Positions 18,463-26,871 of a DNA stretch of 52,773 nucleotides are shown piece by piece (position 1 is the stretch's first letter; every line of letters begins with the position of its first letter). The DNA is taken from the NCBI GenBank assembly GCA_021733985.1, contig JAIPJT010000016.1, positions 1 to 52,773 of the forward strand. The letters are read 5' to 3'. The position numbers and the translations under genes are program-made. This DNA is from Victivallales bacterium (lineage in GTDB: Bacteria > Verrucomicrobiota > Lentisphaeria > Victivallales > GWF2-38-69). Under the pieces are notes generated by a model. That model was not told where the DNA came from and ran no database searches. It worked only from the letters and a program-made list of their open reading frames with translations.

Positions 18463-20439
18463 TTAAATATTAAAATATTCGTCAAGAAGCTCCCCTTTAT
18501 TTAGTTCTTTTATTTTGTCCCTTATCAGTGCAGCTCTTTCAAATTCGAGGTTCTCAGAAGCTTCAAGCATTTCCTTTTTAAGTGAAAGTATTAAGTCTTT
18601 AAATTCTTTGTCAGTTTTAATGTTAAGTTCTGTTTCTTTAGAAACTGTTTTCTGATACGGGGCAAAGTCATCTCTGACCTCTTTTATTACAGTCTGAGGT
18701 GTTATATTAAATTTTTTATTGAATCTTTTCTGTCTTTCTCTTCTATGCTCTGTCAGTTTAAGCAGCCTTTTTATTGCCGGAGTTATTTTGTCAGCGTATA
18801 GGATAACTTTACCCCCCGCGTTACGTGCTGCTCTGCCTGCAGTCTGTACAAGCGATCTTTCTGATCGAAGGAATCCCTCTTTATCCGCATCTAAAATCGC
18901 AACAAGAGAAACTTCAGGTAAATCGAGGCCTTCTCTCAGTAGGTTTACTCCGATCAAACAGTCAAAATCAGACTTTCTTAATGCAGTAAGTATTTCAACT
19001 CGCTGCAGTGCATCTATTTCTGAATGTATATATTTTGTCCTTACTCCCAGGTCACTGAGATAGTCAGATAATCTTTCTGAACTTTTTTTGGTTAATGTAG
19101 TAACAAGAACGCGTTCTTTTTTTTCTGCCCTGTTCTTTATCTCTCCAATAATATCATCTACCTGGTTTTCAAGTTTACGTAATTCAATTTCAGGGTCAAG
19201 AAGGCCGGTCGGCCTTACAACCTGTTCAACTACCTGGCTACTTATTTCAATTTCATATTCTGTCGGAGTTGCGGAAACATAAATTGTCTTATTTAAAAGT
19301 TTATTAAATTCTTCAAAAGACTGCGGCCTGTTGTCCAAGGCGGAAGGCAGCCTGAAACCGTAATTGACCAAAGTCTGTTTACGGCTTCTATCAGCATTAT
19401 ACATAGCCCTTAGTTGGGGGACCGTAACATGTGATTCATCTATAAAAAGGATATAATCTTTCGGGAAAAAGTCTATCAGACAAAACGGACGGCTCCCCGG
19501 GGGACGTCCGGCTAAATGTCTGGAATAATTTTCAATGCCGCTGCAGTATCCAATTTCCTTTAACATTTCAAGGTCATACATTGTCCGCTGGTAAATTCTT
19601 TGAGCTTCGACCAGCATATTATTTTGTTCAAAAAACTTTACACGTTCATTTAACTCTTCATAAATTGTTTTCTCTGCAGCCAGAATTCTATCATGCGGAA
19701 TAACAAAATGCTTTACAGGAGGGACTATACATTCATTAACTTTAGATTTCAGTTTTCCTGTAAGAGAATCATGAAGGCTTAATTCATCAATTTCATCATC
19801 AAAGAAGGAGATTCTTAAAAATTCTTTTTTATGGCCGAAAAAGATATCTACAATATCGCCTCTCACTCTGAATTTTCCTTCGGCAGGAGTTATATCATTG
19901 CGGTCATACTGGATATTGACAAGCCTCTTAATAAGTTCCTGTCTGTCAAGTATATTTCCGACTTTTAAGTATATGCTCATATTTTTATAGTCGTCGGGTG
20001 AACCTAAGCCGTAGATACAGGAGACGCTTGCTATGATTATTACATCCCTTCTAGTCATTAAAGATGTAGTGGCCGACAGCCTAAGCCTTTCGATTTCGTC
20101 ATTAATACTCGAATCTTTAGCTATATATGTATCTGTTTGGGGAATATATGATTCGGGTAGATAGTAATCGTAGTAGCTTATGAAATATTCTACGGCATTT
20201 TGAGGGAAAAAGGACTTGAATTCGCTGTAAAGCTGTGCTGCCAAAGTTTTGTTATGTGAAATCAAAAGTACCGGTTTCTGTGCATTTTGGATAATATTAG
20301 CCATAGTATAGGTTTTACCGGAGCCGGTTACACCGAGCAGTACCTGGCTTGTGTAGCCTTTCATTATGCCCTCTGTAAGCTTCTGTATTGCTTCAGGCTG
20401 GTCTCCCGCAGGAGGATATTCTGTATTTAAGTTAAACAT
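18463..20439 (-). CDS. uvrB: Excinuclease ABC subunit B
   Basis: 658 aa, full length. Walker A GVTGSGKTYTM (K42), the damage-probing beta-hairpin YYDYYLPESYIP (near residue 90), helicase motifs including DESHVT and the SATPTEYE block, QTAGRAARN motif VI, and a C-terminal UVR domain (about 618-655) that contacts UvrC. It verifies lesions after UvrA loading and recruits UvrC for nucleotide excision repair. It stands alone; uvrA and uvrC are not in the window. Confidence 0.98.
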   Translation of the reverse strand: MFNLNTEYPPAGDQPEAIQKLTEGIMKGYTSQVLLGVTGSGKTYTMANIIQNAQKPVLLISHNKTLAAQLYSEFKSFFPQNAVEYFISYYDYYLPESYIPQTDTYIAKDSSINDEIERLRLSATTSLMTRRDVIIIASVSCIYGLGSPDDYKNMSIYLKVGNILDRQELIKRLVNIQYDRNDITPAEGKFRVRGDIVDIFFGHKKEFLRISFFDDEIDELSLHDSLTGKLKSKVNECIVPPVKHFVIPHDRILAAEKTIYEELNERVKFFEQNNMLVEAQRIYQRTMYDLEMLKEIGYCSGIENYSRHLAGRPPGSRPFCLIDFFPKDYILFIDESHVTVPQLRAMYNADRSRKQTLVNYGFRLPSALDNRPQSFEEFNKLLNKTIYVSATPTEYEIEISSQVVEQVVRPTGLLDPEIELRKLENQVDDIIGEIKNRAEKKERVLVTTLTKKSSERLSDYLSDLGVRTKYIHSEIDALQRVEILTALRKSDFDCLIGVNLLREGLDLPEVSLVAILDADKEGFLRSERSLVQTAGRAARNAGGKVILYADKITPAIKRLLKLTEHRRERQKRFNKKFNITPQTVIKEVRDDFAPYQKTVSKETELNIKTDKEFKDLILSLKKEMLEASENLEFERAALIRDKIKELNKGELLDEYFNI

Positions 20440-20520
20440 ATTAAAGAAAGTTTCTTATAAATAAAAAAACTAAACCTATTTATTAGTCGAGTGCAGTGTG
20501 GAAGAAAATGCTGTAAAAAC

Positions 20521-20910
20521 TCATTTCCCAAAATTTTCCTGCCAGTGATAAACAGTATGAATTCTGAAAGTAGTAAGAAAAATTTCAATTAGTTCATATC
20601 TGTATATTACATCAGGCATGCCGATTTTATTAAGATAATCTTTTGATGCGTTTTTAATTCGCTTAGCCTGTTCTCTTCCAAGTAATATTCCTATATTTTT
20701 AATTTTTTCAGGAGAGTATTTTCTTGTTTTTACTTCTATAAAGCAGATTTCGCTACCATCCCTTGCTATGATATCTATTTCCCCGCTTTTAACTCTGTAG
20801 TTTTTCAAAAAAATGTCATATTTTTTAATTTTAAGAAATTTTAAGGCTATATTTTCGCCTTTACGGCCAAATTTCAAATGCTTTGCTTTTATAATTGAAA
20901 AACTTTTCAT
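20521..20910 (-). CDS. YraN/UPF0102 family nuclease-like protein
   Basis: 129 aa. The family pattern is clear: GRKGENIALKFL, then NYRVKSGEIDIIARDG and CFIEVKTRKY, the D-ExK core of a restriction-endonuclease-like fold. A C-terminal helix (GREQAKRIKNASKDYL) completes it. Biochemical function is unsettled; a role with DNA processing has been proposed from the fold. It lies 81 nt upstream of uvrB on the same strand and may share its transcript. Confidence 0.88.
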   Translation of the reverse strand: MKSFSIIKAKHLKFGRKGENIALKFLKIKKYDIFLKNYRVKSGEIDIIARDGSEICFIEVKTRKYSPEKIKNIGILLGREQAKRIKNASKDYLNKIGMPDVIYRYELIEIFLTTFRIHTVYHWQENFGK

Positions 20911-21086
20911 TTAACATCAATTCAGTTATTGGCTCTTTGGTTTTTTAAAGAAAACCTGAATTTGTAAGATAATTTATAAAAAATAAATAGCGAATTTTAC
21001 AAATATACAAAAAAAAACATTAATTTTCTATTTTTAGTTAGTAAATTCCTAAAAAGGACTTAGATTAGTAATCCCTTTTATAAAAC

Positions 21087-21163
21087 GGCGTGGTGCCCAA
21101 GTGGTCTAAGGGAGTGGTCTGCAAAACCATTATTCACCGGTTCGAATCCGGTCCACGCCTCCA
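21087..21163 (+). tRNA. tRNA-Cys (GCA)
   Basis: Acceptor GGCGTGG pairs with CCACGCC. The discriminator base is T, the usual Cys identity base, and CCA is encoded. The anticodon loop CTGCAAA places GCA at 21121-21123. The T-loop reads GGTTCGAATCC. Confidence 0.95.
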
Positions 21164-21170
21164 TCCATCT

Positions 21171-21461
21171 TTATTCCTGGTTCTGCTCTGTATAGGTAAC
21201 TTTGACTTTCGATGCAAAATTATGGTTTATAATCAGTCTACTTCCGGACACTCTTATGATCATACATCCATTTTCAGAATATGCTTTTTTAATAAGTTCA
21301 ACAGGCGCTCCAACCCGGATTCCTAAGCTTATTATTCTATTTCTATAATATCTGTCTTTACATAATTCAGAAACATAAGCTTTTATTCCGTAATCTAAAT
21401 TGGAGAGGAGAATTCTGCTTTTGTTTTGTTTAATTAGCCCTTTTCTATGACGCCATTTCAT
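21171..21461 (-). CDS. FeoA-like SH3-domain protein
   Basis: 96 aa. The core from about residue 17 follows the FeoA pattern: LSNLDYGIKAYVSEL, RNRIISLGIRVGAPVEL, and IIRVSGSRLIINHNFASKVKV. There is a basic N-terminal tail of about 15 residues. FeoA proteins are cytoplasmic partners of the FeoB ferrous-iron transporter. No feoB is here, so it may be a solo copy or a regulator-like SH3 domain. AAGGTG precedes the ATG. It converges on tRNA-Cys, ending 7 nt from it. Confidence 0.75.
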   Translation of the reverse strand: MKWRHRKGLIKQNKSRILLSNLDYGIKAYVSELCKDRYYRNRIISLGIRVGAPVELIKKAYSENGCMIIRVSGSRLIINHNFASKVKVTYTEQNQE

Positions 21462-21642
21462 TAATTATTTGCACCTTATTCAAAAAATCATATTTAAAAC
21501 TTATCCTTAAACACCAGTTTTTAAATATAGCATTTAATTCATCCCATTTTTGCTGTATTGCGGGAGAAAAGGTTTGCGCTCTCCTTTTTTGTCTCAGAAA
21601 GAATTAAACTTCATTTACGAAGTTCAGTGGAACTGTATAAAA

Positions 21643-21680
21643 ATATATCCAATACGAAAATTTATTCATATTGGATATAT
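21643..21680 (-). terminator. Stem-loop after ferredoxin gene
   Basis: ATATATCCAATA (21643-21654) and TATTGGATATAT (21669-21680) are perfect complements with a 14-nt loop, 30 nt past the ferredoxin stop. On the minus strand a short TTTTTATAC stretch follows the hairpin. It is a plausible intrinsic terminator. Confidence 0.55.
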
Positions 21681-21710
21681 CAACATCTATTTAATGCAAA
21701 GTGAGCTACC

Positions 21711-21881
21711 TTATTCCATAGAAATAGCTTCAAGCGGGCATTCATCAACACAAGCACCACAATCGATGCATTCATCAGAAACAACCGCTGCATCATCTTT
21801 CATAGTAATAGCTTCTACAGGACAAGAACTTTCACAGCTTCCGCAGCCTGTGCATTTTTCATTATCAACAACAGCTGGCAT
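21711..21881 (-). CDS. 2[4Fe-4S] ferredoxin
   Basis: 56 aa, found by minus-strand translation. Two CxxCxxCxxxCP clusters are complete: C10-x2-C13-x2-C16-x3-C20-P and C38-x2-C41-x2-C44-x4-C49 region (DECIDCGACVDECPLEA). This is the clostridial-type low-potential electron carrier of anaerobic metabolism. GGAGGT lies just before the ATG and suggests strong translation. It is monocistronic, with a hairpin behind it. Confidence 0.95.
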   Translation of the reverse strand: MPAVVDNEKCTGCGSCESSCPVEAITMKDDAAVVSDECIDCGACVDECPLEAISME

Positions 21882-22067
21882 TTTGTACCTCCATCATTTG
21901 TTTTTTAGTTTTTATTCAAGGTAAATTAGAATTAGAATCCAGTAAACATTAAGCTACTGTACTATAAATAATTTACTTAATTAAGTATAAGTTAAACTTT
22001 ACTTCTGTCAAGAGCATTTAATTTACATATTAAAATATAAAATTCAAGATAAACTAGAGCTTAAAAT

Positions 22068-22466
22068 TTAAAAAGGCAGCCTGGCAGTAAAAGCTCGTAG
22101 CGAGTGTTGCCAGTTATCTGTATCATCATTTAATTTATCTATTTCTCTATTTATCGCTTTCAGTTCTCCTCCGTCAAGCCACATTCCTTCACATTCACTG
22201 CAGTACTTCATTATAATATCAGAAAATGAAAGAAAATTCACATCAATCATATTTATATTCTCGCATGCTGGACATTTCAGTTCTGACTGTCTTGTCGGAT
22301 CCATATTTTCAAGAGTAGAATACTCTAAATCTCCTGCCAGAGGGTGTGCTATTTTATTCAGTTCTCCCTTTTTCAGAAAAATACCCGAACAGGTTTTACA
22401 GGATTCTACATTGACTCCATCAATTTGATGTTTTTTTAATTCAGTACCATCTCTGGGACATTTCAT
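22068..22466 (-). CDS. Zinc-ribbon protein with two zf-TFIIB domains
   Basis: 132 aa. Two tandem modules are seen: MKCPRDGTEL...VESCKTCSGIFLKKGELNKI and LKCPACENI...KYCSECEGMWLDGGELKAI. The second has all four cysteines (C65, C68, C89, C92). The first has lost one (C3, then D6, with C23 and C26). The G-x-x-L-x-x-GEL ending is the signature of the zf-TFIIB family (COG3809-like). The function is unknown. It is a single gene with SD AGAGGTGG. Confidence 0.8.
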   Translation of the reverse strand: MKCPRDGTELKKHQIDGVNVESCKTCSGIFLKKGELNKIAHPLAGDLEYSTLENMDPTRQSELKCPACENINMIDVNFLSFSDIIMKYCSECEGMWLDGGELKAINREIDKLNDDTDNWQHSLRAFTARLPF

Positions 22467-22571
22467 TTTCCACCTCTTTTTTAATTTTAAAAAATCGATT
22501 GTTTAAAATTTAATACAAAAAACATAAACTAACAATAATTTCTACGTAAAATTATTATAAATCAACTTGTA

Positions 22572-22691
22572 TATACTCTATACGATTTATTTTTATTTAA
22601 CCACGTTGAATAACCGTGGCGAGAAATGCAGTCCGATTTTGGGCTGGGCATTGTTAAAAAAAATCTCTAAAACCGCATACACTTGTGTATA
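22572..22691 (-). repeat. Dispersed repeat, copy G (variant interior)
   Basis: In minus orientation the left end is TATACACAAGTGTATGCG and the far end matches copy F (TATACTCTACGATT-like), but the interior around 22600-22660 is unlike other copies. The left end runs into the 3' end of the nucleotidase gene and supplies its last codons and stop. Confidence 0.6.
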
Positions 22692-24133
22692 TTTATAAAT
22701 TTCAAAAGTGCCTTTCTGATAAAAATATTGGTTTCTATTTTTTTTACAGAATTATCTTTTCCAAATTTTCGCAACAGTTCGAGCCTGTTTCCGGCTCCGG
22801 CCATGTCAAATGAGTTTACAGCAACACTATACACTTTATCATTACGGATAAATATTTTTCTATTTTTAGATAACAATTTTATACTATCAGTTTTTTTTAA
22901 GTTTTTATAGTCTATTTGAAGCCCGGCTATAAGTAGAGTTTTATATTTACAATTTTTTATGTATTCTAAATACTTTTTTGTTAAAAGTTTTAATTCTTGG
23001 CCTGTTAAATATATTACAATTACTTTATCTTCGTAAGGTATTAATTTAAAGAGATCTCCGTAGTTCTTTATTCTTAATTTGTTACGGTTTTTTGAAATAC
23101 TGCAGATGGCTGCCTGGGTTTTAGCATATCTCTTCATCGCGAAAGGGATCAGATTGCAGACGGGCCTATCTTTGTTAGAAATATTTTCCAGTTTGCTGTT
23201 TTTTAATTTTTCGAGTACGTTTATTTTATTGTTCATTTTAATTGGTTTATAGGCGGCTGTAGAAACAATTCTGGTAGAAATCCTTTTTTTTGTGTTTTTG
23301 AAGTTAATCTTTATTTTTGAGAAGTATTCAGCATATGCACCGGGCTCTACAAATACTGTTCGGCCGGCCAGAAGCTTCCCCGGTATAGTTTTATGGGAAT
23401 GAGCACCTAATATCAGGTCTATCTGAGGAAATTTCCAGGCTATATTTATTAGATTACTGCCTTTGGGGTATCTTTTGGACTGATAAAGTCCCTGATGTGC
23501 TGCCAATATTATAAAATCAGGTTTTCTATCTAATACTTCAGTTAGTGTTTTTCTTAATACTTTTTCTATCGGAACCACTTTTATACCTTTATATCTTTTG
23601 CCCCAGAGCCAGTAATCTATATTGGGGTTCGTCATCCCTATAACGGCAATTTTTTTTCCATTCTTTTTATATATTTTCCATGGGATTATTTTCGAGCAAA
23701 TGTTTTTTACTTTTAAATTTGCCGCGATTATATCACAATTCAGTTGTTCTGTTAATTTTATAAAACTTTTTCTGCCGAAATCAAAATCGTGATTTCCGGG
23801 GATGAATGCATCAAATTGGATTTTATTAAATATCGGGACTGTTATTTGGCCTTTTGTTTCAGCTCCTTCAAAAGTTCCCTGAAACAGATCACCGCAGTCA
23901 ACCAGCAGACATTTATCGTAACCCCCGTTTTCTTTTATACATTTTTTAACTGCTGCGGCAAGTTTAAGCATTCCCCCTTTTTTTCCGATAACTACAGAAT
24001 GAATGTCTGAAGTCTGAATTACAGTAACCTGCCTTTCCCGTGTATCAGTAGATTTAAAAAGGTAAATCCCGGCAGCAATCAGGACAAAGGAAAAAAGAAT
24101 TCTTAATTTAAATTTTTTATTTGTCTGCAACAT
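22667..24133 (-). CDS. 5'-nucleotidase/UshA-like metallophosphoesterase
   Basis: 488 aa with an N-terminal membrane anchor or signal (about 9-26), so probably periplasmic. Metallophosphatase motifs: D43-x-H45 (TSDIHS), GD82 (DCGDLFQG), GN114-H115-D, a mid-domain AAHQG, and GAHSHK. The C-terminal half contains the 5'-nucleotidase-type nucleotide-binding domain (residues about 310-470) with a short form of the NSFDMAGAGNR block. It likely hydrolyses nucleotides or related phosphoesters. The final residues NIHKCMRF and the stop are encoded by dispersed repeat copy G, so the original C-terminus was probably replaced. Confidence 0.82.
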   Translation of the reverse strand: MLQTNKKFKLRILFSFVLIAAGIYLFKSTDTRERQVTVIQTSDIHSVVIGKKGGMLKLAAAVKKCIKENGGYDKCLLVDCGDLFQGTFEGAETKGQITVPIFNKIQFDAFIPGNHDFDFGRKSFIKLTEQLNCDIIAANLKVKNICSKIIPWKIYKKNGKKIAVIGMTNPNIDYWLWGKRYKGIKVVPIEKVLRKTLTEVLDRKPDFIILAAHQGLYQSKRYPKGSNLINIAWKFPQIDLILGAHSHKTIPGKLLAGRTVFVEPGAYAEYFSKIKINFKNTKKRISTRIVSTAAYKPIKMNNKINVLEKLKNSKLENISNKDRPVCNLIPFAMKRYAKTQAAICSISKNRNKLRIKNYGDLFKLIPYEDKVIVIYLTGQELKLLTKKYLEYIKNCKYKTLLIAGLQIDYKNLKKTDSIKLLSKNRKIFIRNDKVYSVAVNSFDMAGAGNRLELLRKFGKDNSVKKIETNIFIRKALLKFINIHKCMRF

Positions 24134-24339
24134 ATGATAATTTAAATCAGATAAAAGTTAATGATAAAGGTTAGGGCAAAACATGATTCAATTATATTCA
24201 AATAGTCAACTTTTTTTGGTTTTTAATTTGAATATTTATGTTATATAATCATATTATAAGGTCTTAGTCTATAAATTCATTAATGATTATAAATATTATA
24301 CAGCATTGTTATTTTTTGCTTTAAAAAGGAGATTCTGTT

Positions 24340-24495
24340 ATGTCACGCCATCCAAGTCTAAAAGGAAGCACTAAAATAATCAAAACAAGAAATGTACTTA
24401 AACGTTTTGAAAGAATTGACAAGCTTCAAAAAGAAGGTCGCTGGGAAGAAGGCGACAAAGTTTTAGGTTTGCCTAAAACAAAAGTAGAAAGATAA
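24340..24495 (+). CDS. Small basic protein, TIGR04137-like
   Basis: 51 aa, strongly basic. Sequence blocks are RHPSLKGSTKI, RNVLKRFERIDKL and GDKVLGLPKTK. From memory this pattern matches the small basic protein family TIGR04137, found mostly in the PVC superphylum and suspected to be ribosome-associated. AAGGAG sits 8 nt before the ATG and a strong terminator follows 21 nt after the stop, so it is a compact, probably highly expressed single gene. The family assignment is recollection, not a search. Confidence 0.8.
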   Translation: MSRHPSLKGSTKIIKTRNVLKRFERIDKLQKEGRWEEGDKVLGLPKTKVER

Positions 24496-24516
24496 AAAAA
24501 GATTTTTTTGAATTTT

Positions 24517-24547
24517 AAAGCCGGCTTAAAGTTAAGCCGGCTTTTTG
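24517..24547 (+). terminator. Strong intrinsic terminator
   Basis: AAAGCCGGCTTA (24517-24528) and TAAGCCGGCTTT (24533-24544) form a perfect 12-bp GC-rich stem with a 4-nt loop, followed by a T-run. It closes the small basic protein gene. Confidence 0.9.
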
Positions 24548-24930
24548 TTTGCCCAGCAAAGCTGGCAAACCCGTCATGCTGTAAGAAGCATGAAACACCC
24601 TGTTCAGGGGGAAGTTAATCCGAATTGCAAGGGCAGTATTGGTAACGGTATTGTCTGAAGGAAGCAATAGGAAGTAAACAGTACATAATGAAAGTGAACC
24701 TGTTTCGGCGCTGTTGGTAGGTAAGCGTGCAAAATATCGCAAAGCCTGATACCTGAACATATCAACAGTGTGATTGAGGATGAGATTGTTTACAGGGACC
24801 AGTGTATTAACTGGGGAAGCCTTATACTATTCTGTTTTTTTTGACAGATATTGATGTACAAGCAGAAATGCAAGACTGATAGAAGTAGTGTGAGGTGGCA
24901 GATGAGCCAGTAGCAATGATAGAATCTCTG
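24547..24930 (+). ncRNA. Structured relic, group II intron domain I-like
   Basis: No gene, and the base composition is clearly richer in G and C than its neighbours. It begins with three back-to-back hairpins: GTTTGC/GCAAAC with CAGC/GCTG (24547-24570), TCATGCT/AGCATGA, and CCCTG/CAGGG. The stretch AATTGCAAGGGCAGTATTGG...CTGAAGGAAG and the later GTAAGCGTGCAAAATATCGC resemble, from memory, the 5' domain of bacterial group II introns. No reverse transcriptase or domain V is present, so it would be a 5' fragment. Another structured RNA is possible. Confidence 0.4.
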
Positions 24931-24956
24931 CCTATTTCAATAACTTTGTTGTTTTT

Positions 24957-26591
24957 CTAATAGAGTTTAGTGTAAATTTTAATATCTGCGTTCTTCTTTC
25001 TTCTCCTTTCTGAAGTAAGAATGTAAAACAAAATGGGGTGATTGGTTATATTAATATCTTTTAAATTTACTGAGCCTTTATTTCTAACATAAGCAGCCTC
25101 TATAGAATAATTACTGCCTGTCGTACTTTCTATTTTCTTCAAAATTAAAAGCGCTTTTTTAATATTTCCATTTAAATAAAATGCTGCAGCAAGTAACTCT
25201 GCAGAATTTAGATTCATTTTTTTTATTTTCTCCAGATTCACTACTGCTCGACCATATCTTCCTTTATACATAGCCGTAACAGCTATTCCCCTGTATGAAT
25301 AAGAAGGTATTGGGGCTTTTTTGAATGGATCTGTAATTACAAATACTAAAATTATGCATATTAAATAAATTAAAGTTTTTATCATTTTTCTTTTGTTAAT
25401 GTTTTCAAAAATAATATAAATTGCTGCTGATGCAATAATTATCATTGGTGGAATCCCGGGTATTCTGAAACGTCCAATAATAAAGAAAAGAGAAATGCTG
25501 ATATAATATGGAAAGAAAAAAGCCCAACAAGACCACAGGTTATAAATGTTCTTGTATGTTAGAGCCAGGCCTACAATGAAGAGCGCTGCAATTAATCCAA
25601 ATGGAATAAAAAACAGTTTTAATATCCATAAGTTCTCTTTAAAGAGATAAAAATTCACATTCTGGGGATATTCAAAAGAGCTCCAGTAGGCAATTAGTTT
25701 TTTAAACTGATGCTCCCAAAACGCTATTGAATCAATATTTAGTTTTTTCCCGTAGGGAACCATGGCATTATATACATCAGAACCTTCTGTATTTGCGTAA
25801 TTCCAAGTTGGCGCAGCATTTGTTGTCAAATATAAACCTGAATAATTTTTATTATGTAACAATACCGGTGTCCACAAACTTGCACAAATTAAAGCAATGA
25901 CAATAAAACCCTGCAAAAGCTTTGTAATATTCTTATTTCTATAAGCTTCAACGAAATAACCTGCAGCAAAAAAAGGAATTATTACTAAGAAATTTGTTCT
26001 TATTAAACACAGTAGGCCAAATGCAAATCCGGTAGCCGTAAAATAGAGTATAAATTTTTTATTGCAGTTTTTTTCGCTTCTTAGTAAACATGATAGTTTT
26101 ACAGTAAAAAACAGGGTTAACGATGCTAAAAAAAATTCGAAAACTGTACTGTGAAGTATAATTATCCAGTAAAATGCTCCACCATAAAAAAGAGTTAAAA
26201 ATGCTGCTAACCACCCTGTCTTTCTATTAAATAGCCTATCTGCAATTAAATAAATTATACCAACTGTAGAAGAATAAAATAAAGCCTGAATTGTAGCTAT
26301 ACCGAAGAGATTTCTCCCTATTAAAATCATAAAAGCTAAAATATAGCTGTAAAGAGGAGCCCTGAAAAAAGGCTCTGTCCCAGGCCAGTTTCCATTGATT
26401 ATGCCCTGTGCGTTCTCAAGATAGGCTTTCATATCCAGTGACGGTTGGAAGTTAATAAAAATTCCATACCAGTCAGCAGCCTGCCTTATATACAGAAAAG
26501 CTAATGTTAAAGAAATAACAAAAATAATTAGAAAATCTTTAAACTGATATGAATTTATTATTAAATTCGTACTATTCGCCCGGTATTTCAA
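24957..26591 (-). CDS. PMT/ArnT-like (GT39/83) membrane glycosyltransferase
   Basis: 544 aa from a TTG at 26591 chosen because AGAAAGGA lies 6 nt before it; the frame runs open to 26621. A first hydrophobic helix is followed by the periplasmic loop LDMKAYLENAQGIINGNW...FFRAPLYSYILA, which fits the D-x-x-x-Y...R-x-P-L-Y pattern of PMT_2 lipid-phosphosugar glycosyltransferases. About eleven membrane segments and a small soluble C-terminal domain follow. It would transfer a sugar from a polyprenyl carrier to an envelope acceptor, which is unknown. The neighbouring divergent genes encode similar polytopic proteins. Confidence 0.75.
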   Translation of the reverse strand: MKYRANSTNLIINSYQFKDFLIIFVISLTLAFLYIRQAADWYGIFINFQPSLDMKAYLENAQGIINGNWPGTEPFFRAPLYSYILAFMILIGRNLFGIATIQALFYSSTVGIIYLIADRLFNRKTGWLAAFLTLFYGGAFYWIIILHSTVFEFFLASLTLFFTVKLSCLLRSEKNCNKKFILYFTATGFAFGLLCLIRTNFLVIIPFFAAGYFVEAYRNKNITKLLQGFIVIALICASLWTPVLLHNKNYSGLYLTTNAAPTWNYANTEGSDVYNAMVPYGKKLNIDSIAFWEHQFKKLIAYWSSFEYPQNVNFYLFKENLWILKLFFIPFGLIAALFIVGLALTYKNIYNLWSCWAFFFPYYISISLFFIIGRFRIPGIPPMIIIASAAIYIIFENINKRKMIKTLIYLICIILVFVITDPFKKAPIPSYSYRGIAVTAMYKGRYGRAVVNLEKIKKMNLNSAELLAAAFYLNGNIKKALLILKKIESTTGSNYSIEAAYVRNKGSVNLKDINITNHPILFYILTSERRRKKNADIKIYTKLY

Positions 26592-26871
26592 GACAATTCC
26601 TTTCTGTGCTTCAGGGCACAAATTTTCATTAGGTCTAATATATATATTTTTTTTTATTTACTATTTAAATCTCTTCATTTTTTCATAGAATTTTCTTTAT
26701 AAGAACACACTGAAGTTAAAATACTTAATCGATTGAAGTTTATTTATCCATGCCGATATTTGATAAGGATTGTTGCTTTTTCGCAGAACGAGGAAAAGCG
26801 CCGTTTAGGTGTTGTACTAAGGACATTGCTAATAAATCTCTTTCAGCTTACAATTCGGGTTATCTTTGGAA

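Noticed and set aside
26733-26775. Possible further fragment of the dispersed repeat (TTTATTTATCCAT...GATAAGG)
   Set aside because: Only two short blocks match and the surroundings do not, so it could be chance in AT-rich DNA.
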